Shown here: one piece after another, positions 10,813-20,023 of the stretch
Layout of the letters: each line of letters begins with the position of its first letter
Position numbering within the stretch: position 1 is the first letter of the stretch
From: Rhexocercosporidium sp. MPI-PUGE-AT-0058
Lineage: Eukaryota > Ascomycota > Leotiomycetes > Helotiales
Direction: 5' to 3'
Length of the DNA stretch: 64,000 nucleotides
Assembly (NCBI GenBank): GCA_020746875.1
Contig: JAGTJL010000016.1
Location: forward strand, 124,001 to 188,000
The notes under the pieces: model-generated
Databases searched by the model: none
Told to the model about the DNA's origin: nothing
Seen by the model: the letters and a program-made list of their open reading frames with translations, nothing else
Translations under genes and position numbers: made by a program

Positions 10813-11965
10813 TTACTCGCAATCCTCCTCCTCATCAACAGGGGTCGTAACCGGGGAGGCAGTGGAAGTCTCAACCGGAGAAGCACCAGCAGTGGACGAA
10901 GCAGAAGCATTAGGAGCAGTCGACGTCTGGACAGCAGCTGGAGCAGATGTAGCAACCGGTACGCTACTCGAAACACCAGTTGCAACAGCACTCGAGCTCG
11001 CAACCGGAGCCGCTGAGCTCGAAGCCACCGGTGCAGGAGCAGGCGCCGCTGCACCACCACTAACATAGACCTCCGGGCCGGGAATCTGATAAACATCCAC
11101 GCCGTTATAGATATTAATCAGAATTCCCGGGTCTGTAGCCTTGTACGCGCCAGGGAACGATACGCCAGTCGGGGTGGCGGACCCTGTGCCCTTGACGTGC
11201 ACTTGGTAGCAGGACATGTAGAATTGGGCGCCGCCTGCGGAGCCGGCAGCGTGGAGGGCGATTTCTTCGGCGCGGATGAGGTAGTCTCCTGTGGCGAGGT
11301 CGGAGGGGACGGTGAATGTGCGTTTGCCGCAGTTGGCGTTGAGGATGTCCTGTTTTTATTATTATTAGTATAATTCTCAAATTCATGCAATGGAAATGAG
11401 AGAGAGACGTACATCAGCCCACTTCTTCGTAGCGGCATCATACCCATCCTCAGCGACCTTGAACCAAGTCCCAGTGGATCCATCAGCGGTCGTGGCATCG
11501 TCAACCTTCGACATGTAGACCATGACTGGGCCGTGGTGGGCACCGCCGATAGCTTGCTCCGTGCAATCGCGGGAATTGTGCTGGTGCATTTCGACTGTGA
11601 CTTCGCCTCCAGCTATTTACTTATGTCAGTTGAGCGTTCATTGTGTTTCATCAACTTTTACCCCAAGTCCTCAAACGTGGTGCTTGATTTCGAGATGAGG
11701 AAGTCGAGTGAAGTCGAGTGGAGCATAATTTAGAGAGAGGAAGGCAGAACGTACCATTAACAGCACAAATACCCACAACGCCCTTTGTCCCAGCATTGCA
11801 CACCATATCTTTACTCGTCACATCGCTGACAGGCGAGTTGTTAAGCGGCTCACGAACGCAAGTCTTTGCTTGGTCGACACCGTCAACCCAGAGTTGTTGC
11901 CATGTTGCGTGGCTGAGGACGGAGGAGGTGGAGGCGAGAAGGAGGAGTGATGTAAGAGACTTCAT
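10813..11965 (-). CDS. AA9 lytic polysaccharide monooxygenase (formerly GH61)
   Basis: Three exons, complement(11755-11965, 11413-11612, 10813-11349), give 315 residues. Introns are 11613-11754 (142 nt) and 11350-11412 (63 nt). The signal peptide MKSLTSLLLLASTSSVLS is cleaved before His19, which becomes the N-terminal copper-binding histidine (HATWQQLWVDG). The second copper ligand lies in IGGAHHGPVMVYMSK and the axial tyrosine in QFYMSCYQVHV. Conserved cysteines occur in KTCVR, DMVCNAG, NANCGK and MSCYQ. The catalytic domain ends near ...IYQIPGPEVY-type sequence (VYQIPGPEVYV). It is followed by about 85 residues rich in Ala, Ser, Pro and Val, ending in DEEEDCE. There is no CBM1 cellulose-binding module. 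Known role: secreted, copper-dependent oxidative cleavage of cellulose or related beta-glucans. It is complete and apparently functional. Confidence 0.95.
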
Positions 11966-12940
11966 CTTGGGTGATTGGCTTGTGGATAATGATGAAGAGA
12001 TATTTGTTTTGTGTTGGATTTAGTTCTGGGTGGTATGTTGAGGACGGTTGGAGGTGGAGAATCTCTGTAAAGGGGTGGAAAGAATGGAAAAGTTGATACT
12101 GGTCAACAGGTAAAGAATGAAGCAGCAAGACAAAGCAAGCAAAAGAATGCGAGAGATCAAGAACAAGAAAGATACTCGAATACAGAAACCAAAATTTTTT
12201 TTTTTTTCCACCCCAGGAAGCAACTGGACTTAAGTACCTCAGTACCTCCCTCAGTACTACCCTCCCTCAATATCAAAATCCTACACATCACATATTGAAA
12301 CACGCCCAATCTTAAAAAACCAATCCCGTCAATCCTCACTCGACACCCGAAAGTCAGAGCGCCAATGCCGCCGCATCTCTAGACATCTTGGCAGCGCAGT
12401 CAATAGATTAAACAACGTTTCGTCTAAACGAAACAGCCACTCGCTTACTCCTCGCTTAAGGTCCCCCAGCTCAATATGATAGAATGCCAAGCATTCACGA
12501 GAGGCGGGGTAATATATTCCGTACAGATGTTGATATGATGAGGTGCGCTAAGAGGCGCGGGGCAGATATTGAGTTATGCTTTGGTGCTTGGTGTGCGGGT
12601 GTGTAGCTTGTAAAAAGTTAGAGGAAAGGTAGAGGAGTAGGGAGTAGAGTGTGTCCGGTGAGGTATTTAACTCAGACAAGGAGGCAATTCTGCTTTCGAA
12701 TCGTCGCCTAGATGCTTTTATAACGCATAAGGATTATGGGTTTGGGGGGTAAGTAAAGCCTAGTGAATGCTTTAATGTACTGGGTTGAGGATTCGGTACT
12801 TTTTGATTTGATATTAGGAACGTCAGGGGATAGAAAATTATTGTATCGGTTAAGGGTGTGAATTGAACATCCGGTACCAAATCAAACCCGGATTCGGGGA
12901 TTTGGTTTTCATGGTTTGGTGATGATAGTATGTAAAATAC
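11966..12940. other. Intergenic between AA9 and ROK1 genes
   Basis: Contains the AA9 promoter and leader. A homopolymer T run (about 13 bases) is at 12195-12207, and a repeated 'agtacctc' pattern is at 12231-12249. No coding sequence is recognised. Confidence 0.4.
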
Positions 12941-15082
12941 CTACTCGTCAATACCACCCCATTCGCCATCATCAGCCCCCTTCGCGATCTCAATACCCCC
13001 CTCATCACCGCCCCCTTCAGCCTCAAGTTTCGCTCTCCTCCTACTCCCCTGAATAGCTCCCTTCCGATTGTTCTCCAACTTGCGCTCATAACCACTCTTA
13101 GTACTAATCTGCATCTTCCCCTTCCCCTTCCCCTTTCCTTTCCCATCCTTGTCCTTCCCCCCACCCAACCCCCCACGTCTAGCCTCCACACCATACAACT
13201 TCAACTTCTTCTTCTCATCCTTACTCGGCTTCGGAAGAACATCCAACAACCACTTCTGCATGCCCGCTTCACTCGGCTCCTTCCCAGCCTGCTTCTCGCT
13301 CGCGGCAATAATGTTCGCAACATTCTTTACATACGGGATATCTTCTTTCGTGTAGAACGTCACGGCAACACCCCCATCTCTACCGCCTCTCCCAGTCCGT
13401 CCAACGCGATGGATGTAACTCGCTCCTGAATTTGGGACATCATAGTTAACTACTCCATTCACGCCGCGAAAATCTACGCCACGAGAGAGAATGTCGGTAG
13501 TGATGAGAATCCAGATCTCGCCTGAGCGGAAGCGCGCCATGACTTGCGAGCGTGCGGCATCTGAGAGATCGGAGTGTAGGACTGCGATGCGTGATGAGCC
13601 GCCTGCTTCGGCGGGGATGTCATAGAGGAGCTCTGAGTGCAGCGCTATGGCGCGGGGAATGGTTTGCGTGAAGACAAGAAATGGGGGCCGAAGGGAGATG
13701 GTGCCTGATGAGGTGCTTGCTGTGGGGTGGAGGAGTTGACGAAGAGCGAGGAGTTTGCCGGGTTCGGTGGCGGCGTAGGTTAGGTTGTGGGTTATGTTGG
13801 GGATGGCGGAGTCTTTGAGACCTACTACGAGGCGGATGATGGGTGTTGAGGGGAGTGAGAGGAGGTTTCGTCGGGAGCGGATGTGTGATGAGGCGAGGGT
13901 TTCGATATTAGAGCCCATGGTGGCGGACCAGAGTGTTACTCGTAGGTCGGGGTTGATGCATGAATTCCAGATACCGAGGGTTTGGTCTCTGAAGAGAGGG
14001 TCGAGAAGAACATCTGCTTCGTCCAGTACCAATGTTCGTATGGAGGGTAGTGGTGCATGTTTCGTAGGATCTCCAGTTGACAAGGCACTGAGTAAGAGTC
14101 CAGGAGTGGTAATCAATATATCGCCCTTGGAAATGGGTTGAGATGAGTTCTTCTCGGTATCTTCCTCATCCTCTTCCTCACTCGAACTCTCATCCACTTT
14201 CGTGCTACGCTCCACAATTCTCATCCCCTTCCGCATGCCCACAACCTTCACTCCAGTTCCCAAACTCAATTTCTTTGCCTCGTTGACAATCTGACTTGCC
14301 AATTCCTTCGTCGGCGCAACTACAATAGCCTCCAACTCATGCTCTCCTTTGTCCTCCTTCCCTCTCCTCCGTTGTATGATGTTGTCCACAATGGGTATCA
14401 AAAATGCTAATGTCTTTCCACTTCCAGTTGGCGCAACAGCCAACAAATCCACACCAGAACTTCCCAGTTCAGAATCCCCAAAAGCAATCTCCGGACGTAA
14501 CAAGAGCGGCAGACTTCCCATCTGCACTTCCGTAGGTATCTTGTATCCTTGCTGTACCAGATTCTCCGCCATCCGACCAGAGATACCGTAGGTACTCCGC
14601 AGATCTGCAAATGCAACCAGTGGCTGCGGGTATAGTTGCTTAAACTCCTCTTTTGCAGGTTTCTTGCTGACCTTCGCCTTCTTCGACTTCTTGATCTTCT
14701 TCTCGGGCGCTTTTCCAGACGCTAAAAGAGTGACTTTCAGCCTATGCGACTTGAGAATCTGTCGACATTCATCCTGGTCCAGCAATTTGGCCTCTGTCGT
14801 CGTTTTCGTCCCATTGTCCGGTGGAGTAACCCTTTTCACTTTCGGAGCAGTATTCTTCGGCGCAAAGAAATCTACATCATCGTCCTCCTCGTTTGGGGGC
14901 TGCTCTTCAGTCCTTTCCCCTCCACGCTTCCTCTTCTTGCCTTTCGAATCGGGGATCGCATCGTGGTATAATTGCGGGTTTGCTGAAATTCCGGCAGACG
15001 GCAGCTTGGCCGATGCATCTTTCCCAGCTCCTGGTTTGTTCGTTTGTTTTGTCGATCGCGACAGTAGTTTGAGGATATCCAT
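12941..15082 (-). CDS. ROK1: ATP-dependent DEAD-box RNA helicase ROK1 (DDX52)
   Basis: An intronless 713-residue frame. Helicase motifs appear in order: the Q-motif region (GYKIPTEVQ, about 180-188), motif I APTGSGKT (217-224), motif Ia APTKELASQ (256-264), TTPG (325-328), motif II DEAD (354-357), motif III SAT (386-388), ILSRGVDFRGV, and motif VI HRVGRTGRGGRDG. The N-terminal extension has basic KKRKRGG and KKIKKSKKAK clusters suited to nucleolar targeting. The FKQLYPQPLVAF lead-in just before the Q-motif is typical of Rok1/DDX52. Known role: 18S rRNA processing and small-subunit biogenesis in the nucleolus. A Ser/Glu-rich insert (about 292-318) lies between motifs Ia and Ib. The basic GKGKGKGK tail is low complexity. 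Housekeeping gene, intact. Confidence 0.93.
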   Translation of the reverse strand: MDILKLLSRSTKQTNKPGAGKDASAKLPSAGISANPQLYHDAIPDSKGKKRKRGGERTEEQPPNEEDDDVDFFAPKNTAPKVKRVTPPDNGTKTTTEAKLLDQDECRQILKSHRLKVTLLASGKAPEKKIKKSKKAKVSKKPAKEEFKQLYPQPLVAFADLRSTYGISGRMAENLVQQGYKIPTEVQMGSLPLLLRPEIAFGDSELGSSGVDLLAVAPTGSGKTLAFLIPIVDNIIQRRRGKEDKGEHELEAIVVAPTKELASQIVNEAKKLSLGTGVKVVGMRKGMRIVERSTKVDESSSEEEDEEDTEKNSSQPISKGDILITTPGLLLSALSTGDPTKHAPLPSIRTLVLDEADVLLDPLFRDQTLGIWNSCINPDLRVTLWSATMGSNIETLASSHIRSRRNLLSLPSTPIIRLVVGLKDSAIPNITHNLTYAATEPGKLLALRQLLHPTASTSSGTISLRPPFLVFTQTIPRAIALHSELLYDIPAEAGGSSRIAVLHSDLSDAARSQVMARFRSGEIWILITTDILSRGVDFRGVNGVVNYDVPNSGASYIHRVGRTGRGGRDGGVAVTFYTKEDIPYVKNVANIIAASEKQAGKEPSEAGMQKWLLDVLPKPSKDEKKKLKLYGVEARRGGLGGGKDKDGKGKGKGKGKMQISTKSGYERKLENNRKGAIQGSRRRAKLEAEGGGDEGGIEIAKGADDGEWGGIDE

Positions 15083-15314
15083 GATGGGCGTGTTGCGGGA
15101 TGGTTTTGGAAGCTTTAGATCTGAATATTTTATTTTCTCGGGAGCATTCTGCCGGTGTCAGCTCACCGCCTTCAGATCCTTAGCGATCCCAGATACAGTA
15201 GATCTGCTCCCCTTCCCCTCGCGTGGCTGTTTCAAGCGCCAAGGTTAAATACACAGCGTCATCTTGTAGGTTCAGTATGTTTCTTTCTCTTATCAATCTT
15301 CTCTCTAGTTGTCA

Positions 15315-15824
15315 ATGTCACTCTCAATATCTTCCACTATGGCTCAAACAACTACCAGCAAATTAATTGTATCACTCGGTCCTCCCCGTCCAAGCGTCTC
15401 CTTTACCTCCACAGCAACATGCGCTACATCAACTGTCTCTGGAGTGACTGCATGTGTGGGAACGCCTCTCTGCTTGACCAGTCCTCAGACGGTGGTTGGA
15501 ACGGCTATAACCTTTGATGCCCATGGTCTCCCTTTCTTTGTCTGCACGAATACTACATCTCGTACTTCCGAGTCAACGACCAGTAGTCCAGTAACAACCA
15601 GTGGGATAGCTTCAGTATCATTACATAGTCCATTGGACTCGAGTTCTTCTGGGACTGCTGGTTCAACCACTTCCATAAAGACAACATCTACATCTATATC
15701 CTCATCCCCATCTACAAGCCAAAGTACCAATGCTGCGGGCCATCATGCCAGTTTACCATCTGGAATCCTCATCCCAGTTCTTCTTGCATGGCTGGGAACA
15801 TTCGCCGCTTTCTATCCTGGATAG
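15315..15824 (+). CDS. Ser/Thr-rich small protein with hydrophobic C-terminus (possibly GPI-anchored)
   Basis: An open frame of about 169 residues from ATG 15315 (an alternative ATG is at 15339). The first half has four cysteines (TATCATS, TACVGTPLCLTS, FFVCTNTTS). The middle is a long Ser/Thr stretch suited to O-glycosylation. The end, LPSGILIPVLLAWLGTFAAF, is the hydrophobic tail expected of a GPI-signal or membrane anchor. No convincing signal peptide follows either ATG. A hydrophobic string (MFLSLINLLS) starts at 15274 in another frame, so the true first exon or start may be misplaced. The family is not recognised; a cell-surface role is inferred from composition only. It is divergent from ROK1, 230 bp away. 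Confidence 0.55.
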   Translation: MSLSISSTMAQTTTSKLIVSLGPPRPSVSFTSTATCATSTVSGVTACVGTPLCLTSPQTVVGTAITFDAHGLPFFVCTNTTSRTSESTTSSPVTTSGIASVSLHSPLDSSSSGTAGSTTSIKTTSTSISSSPSTSQSTNAAGHHASLPSGILIPVLLAWLGTFAAFYPG

Positions 15825-16223
15825 GTAAGTTCAAGTCTCACGACGGCCGAGTTCATACCAATACGAGACTTCTCCATCAGTACGAATGAACAGGATTTCC
15901 TCGTATCCACTGTCCTCTCTCCTCTTTTCATGCCGTCCATCCCATCAAATCACTACTCTACTATCTCCCAGAAACCTCCTCCCAGAAAAGCCGACCCAGT
16001 CATCCCGCTTTACTCGAGCCAACACACCGTACCACCCAACAATATGTCACCGCTCCTCTGGCCCTCAAACCACAAGACTTCCTTATCTTATCTCATAAAT
16101 CAGACCCTCCTTTGGCGGTAATTCGCGCACTGCCCCACATATCCGAGGTTTAGCCCTACGCCAAGTAAATTAGAGTAAATGAGCCAATCAGAGGCCAAGG
16201 CTTTGAATTCCCGCTGGAGGGTC
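15825..16223. other. Intergenic, nothing recognised
   Basis: Short open frames only. Holds the 3' flank of the Ser/Thr-rich gene and the sequence immediately left of the inverted-repeat element; a CCAAT-type box (gagccaatcag) occurs near 16180. Confidence 0.35.
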
Positions 16224-16268
16224 TGAGGGAAAATGGTGAGGCTTTGGTGGCTCGCGCGGTCACTTTGG
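16224..16268 (+). repeat. Left terminal inverted repeat of the 632-bp element
   Basis: Pairs with 16805-16855 in inverted orientation. Shared blocks are tgagggaaaatggtgag, ggctcgcgcggtc and actttgg, separated by short mismatched spacers. Confidence 0.75.
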
Positions 16269-16804
16269 TGAGGGGAATCAATTATTATAACCTCGACTTC
16301 AAGCTTGTACTTCTACCTCTTAACCACAATTAAATTTTATTACGAAGAGCGCATTTAAAAGCTCTTGTAATTTTGCATCTATACAAGTGTATTACGTAAT
16401 AATATAACGTATAATCATTAAATAATCAAAGATATTCTAACTGAATATAACCGAAAATTTTGAAAATATCTCGTTCAAGATTGCGACTCAACGAAACCAC
16501 CTTTAATCGGTAAAAAAAAAACTGACAGAGGTTCTCCTGATATGTCACATCTCGAGAATGTATAGCACTTGCTAATAAAATACGTGGTTGTTGAATAATC
16601 GATAAGAAGCAAATCGAATTTTCTCGTGCCCGCGCGAGAGACAAAAACTGACTCGCCTTGGCAAGTATACTTCGATCTAAAAAAATGATTAATAAATTAA
16701 AAGACTATAATCATTCGATAGGTAAATACAATACCGAGGTCCTATGGTGTACCCGAAGGTATTTAGAATAGTAAATATTGAGATATCGTAAAGTAATTGA
16801 AAAT

Positions 16805-16855
16805 CCAAAGTCGAATTGACCGCGCGAGCCATACAAACACTCACCATTTTCCCTC
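16805..16855 (-). repeat. Right terminal inverted repeat of the 632-bp element
   Basis: Reverse complement matches 16224-16268. It contains a 6-base insertion (aattcg on the minus strand) before the actttgg block. Confidence 0.75.
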
Positions 16856-17335
16856 ACACGCTTCGCAGCTCAACCATTCTGGACGCACTGACCACTTGCC
16901 TAATCGAGCAGTAGCCTGGCGCTAATTAGTAAGTGGAAGTAAATGGGCCAATGGAAATAGACCGTGCACTCATGAGCGAGAGAAGCGCCTGAGGCACTGA
17001 GATAATCCTTATCGGACTTTCTCCGACTCGTCACGTGTCTCCAAAATCTTCCAATTGACGGCGCTGATTGGTGCGGATAAAGATATTCTCCGGATAAATG
17101 CGTCAAGCTTGACGTCCTAGCTCTGGCGGGGTCAAGTCAAGTCCAGCTGGGTCTCGTGGGGCAGCAAAGGCTGGACTGTCAAACCACGAGCTATCCTGAT
17201 TTAACTTAACTTACCCATCAGCTACACTTTCTCTTTATTCTTTTGGAAATTCCCCTTTCTCTTCTTCTTCATCATCTTTACGAATTTGGGCCCATACAAC
17301 ATCTAGCTATCTACACCATATACAAACCCCGCAAA
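16856..17335 (+). promoter_or_regulatory. Upstream region of xylitol dehydrogenase
   Basis: About 480 bp between the inverted-repeat element and the ATG at 17336. CCAAT-type boxes occur (gggccaatgg near 16947, and its complement gattggtgcgg near 17066). A pyrimidine-rich tract (ctttctctt...ttctcttcttcttcatc) lies before the start, as is common in fungal leaders. Functional assignment is by position only. Confidence 0.4.
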
Positions 17336-18558
17336 ATGGCAGAAACCACAGATGTAAGATACCCTCTATCCCCCACTTCACTCCATATATTCCATCACAG
17401 CACACAACTAACCCACCGTTCTCCTACAGAACCTCTCCTTCGTCCTCAACAAACCTTTCGACGTAACCTTCGCCCAACAACCAAAGCCCGAGCTGACTTC
17501 TCCCCACGACGTCATCGTCGCCATAAACTACACTGGTATCTGCGGTTCCGACGTCCATTACTGGGAACATGGCCGCATTGGATCTTTTGTCCTCAAGGAG
17601 CCTATGGTGTAAGCATCGTCATACCTTCTTCCAGACTATCTACCGCACAGCACTCCTCCACACAATACTAACACCTCCATCTAGTCTCGGCCACGAATCC
17701 GCCGGAACCATAACAGCAATCGGCTCCTCTGTCACCACCCTCCAAGTAGGCGACCGCGTCGCCCTCGAACCCGGCACACCCTGCCGACGATGCGAGCCCT
17801 GCCTCAGCGGCCACTATAACCTCTGCCCGCTCATGAAATTCGCCGCGACTCCTCCCTTCGGCGGAACTCTAACTGGGTTCTACACCTCCGCTGAAGATTT
17901 CTGCTACAAGCTCCCCTCGCACGTCACTCTCCAAGAAGGCGCTCTCCTCGAGCCCCTCGCCGTCGCAGTCCATATCGTCAAGCAAGCGGAGCTCAAGCCG
18001 GGACAGTCGATCGTCGTTATGGGTGCTGGACCCGTCGGACTCCTCTGCTGCGCTGTCGCGAAGGCGTACGGCGCGTCTGTGATTGTGAGTGTGGATATTC
18101 AGCCAGCGAGATTGGAATTCGCGAAGGGGTATGCCGCGACGCATACTTTCACGCCAGCGCGCGTGTCTGCTGAGGAGAATGCCGCGAATTTGTTGAAGAC
18201 TATCGGTCTCCCTGCCGGCACGGACGCGGTCATCGACGCTTCGGGCGCAGAACCCTCGATCCAGACATCTATCCATACTGTGCGTCGCGGGGGCGTGTAC
18301 GTGCAAGGCGGGATGGGCAAGCCTGAGATTACGTTTCCGATTATGGAGCTGTGCACCAAGGAGGTGACGTGTAAGGGAAGTTTCCGGTATGGAAGTGGGG
18401 ATTACAAGTTGGCTTTGGAGTTTGTGAGCAAGGGGCTTGTGGATGTTAAGCCGCTGATTAGTAGGACGGTGGAGTTCAAGGACGCGGAGCAGGCTTTTAA
18501 GGATGTCAAAGGGGGTCAGGGGATTAAGGTGTTGATTAAGGGGCCGAATGAGAAATAG
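17336..18558 (+). CDS. Xylitol dehydrogenase (D-xylulose reductase), zinc MDR family
   Basis: Three exons, 17336-17353, 17430-17608 and 17685-18558, give 356 residues. Both introns are 76 nt with CTAAC-type branches. The zinc-dependent medium-chain dehydrogenase pattern is complete: catalytic Cys44 and His69-Glu70 (TGICGSDVHYWEHG, LGHESAG), and the structural zinc site GTPCRRCEPCLSGHYNLC. The Rossmann motif VMGAGPVGL is followed by VSVDIQ, whose aspartate indicates NAD+ preference. GSFRYGSGDY and VEFKDAEQAF are typical of polyol dehydrogenases of the sorbitol/xylitol group. Known role: cytosolic oxidation of xylitol to D-xylulose in pentose catabolism. Sorbitol or L-arabinitol dehydrogenase remain possible, as the substrate cannot be read with certainty. 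Confidence 0.9.
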
Positions 18559-20023
18559 GCGTGTGCGTGGGACTGGTGTTGGTGACGTTGGTGTTGGGAG
18601 TTGGAAGGTTGAGCTACGTCGAGTTGGATACGTACGTTGGCTATCCTGTTCATCTCTTCCGTACCAATCAACTTGACTTATTTAAAAGCAGTTCTTGTGG
18701 TAGTATCTAGCAGGGTGGGCGTTTCCATGTACATTCTTTTTAATCTTCAATTCTCAGTCACGAAAGTAACCCCTTCTATTGCCATTTTCTGTCGCATTTC
18801 CCCTCCATTGTACTCACCATCTCCTCCCTTCTCCAACACCAAGCCCAAGCGAGAGCACCAAAACCCAAGTGAAAACCAGCAAAACACACTCATCTCGAAT
18901 ACACTCACAATCAACCCGCTTCCCTTCAACGCGACAAACCTCCAAGAAACCAAATACGTCAGACCAAATCATCAACCTCGCAAATCCACCAAACCAGCCT
19001 ATCCAACCAAAGTTGCGACACCTTCCCCTCCTCACCCTATCTCTCCTCTCTTTAAATATAACTAAACCTGAATCTAAAAACTCTTCCTTCTCATCCTCCC
19101 TCCAAAGATCCAGCAATAACTAAACGGTCCACCTCATCCCATTCCGTCTCCATATCCCAACACTAAACCCTCTCCTCCCCTCATCTAAAACCGAAACCAA
19201 GAATCCCCATCCCATCTCTCCCAGCATTTATCAATTATCGTCACATACCCATGTCATCTACACGAGGTAACATAAAATGGTACTGGCAAGAAAGCGGCTG
19301 GGAGGGAAGGAGTCGACGCAGAGTCAAGTCAAGTCAATCATGAATTCTACATGTGGCGGCAGGCTGGACTGGATCTACACTCCCTGGGAGACAAGCAAGG
19401 AGGGCAGACGCTGTATACTTCGAAAGAAGTGCATCGCCATGGAGGACTAGCTTTCTTATAAACTTGTCCACGGCACGCAAGTAATGGGGTTTTGTGGGAG
19501 GTTTTGTGTGTACTCCTACTATGGGTTTTAGTAGTTTCCACTATGATGAGAATTCGTCGAGGTCGCGATAGAGGATAGTCACGAAGGAAGTTAGAAGGCT
19601 TGGGAATCATCATCATGTCGTGCCATCTATGAATTGAATTGCTCCTACAGTGCTGTGTGCTGTGTTTTAAAGTGCCTGGACACGCGGGCGAAAGGTATTC
19701 TTCCGTCTATTGTTCGGGAAGAGGAAATGGCAATGCCTCATGATGAATAGGGGGTTCATATTTGGTCTATCCGATTTATTCGAAACCCGCTACAATTGAG
19801 ACTAGGGGCCGAAGAACCTGTTATCATATCGCTGATGAAGAAGGTAATGCAGTGCCACCATAAGTGGATGACCACCCAGCAGCTCCCTCTCTCTCCTACT
19901 CGTTTTCATGTTCCCGGAAGCCACCCTTTCAATGGCCCTCTCAAGGACCATGACAAACATGGGACAAAAACCAGAATCTGCCCACCACCGAAAACAGACT
20001 CAAACCCACCCCCTAAATAGCCC
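18559..20023. other. Intergenic, low-complexity, no gene recognised
   Basis: About 1.5 kb. The part 18830-19200 is rich in C and A on the plus strand (accaaaaccc-, cctcctcaccc-type words), which produces long but compositionally biased open frames on both strands. No family motif or splice structure supports them. Confidence 0.4.

Larger units (their letters stand above)
16224..16855. mobile_element. AT-rich 632-bp element with terminal inverted repeats (MITE-like)
   Basis: The two ends are imperfect inverted copies. The left begins tgagggaaaatggtgag and continues to ggctcgcgcggtc. The reverse complement of the right end begins with the same 17 bases and also reaches ggctcgcgcggtc, followed on both sides by actttgg (with a 6-base indel). 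The inverted repeats are therefore about 45-50 bp. The interior is strongly AT-rich compared with its flanks and has no credible protein. I could not identify a target-site duplication, so class and exact borders are uncertain. Likely a non-autonomous DNA transposon or a decayed derivative, sitting upstream of the xylitol dehydrogenase gene. Confidence 0.72.

Noticed and set aside
12850..13194. Arg/Gly-rich minus-strand frame overlapping the ROK1 3' end
   Set aside because: Out-of-frame shadow of the basic GK-rich tail of ROK1.
18637..19116. Open frames of 100-142 codons on both strands
   Set aside because: They arise from C/A-rich low-complexity sequence, overlap in several frames, and show no motif or splice structure.
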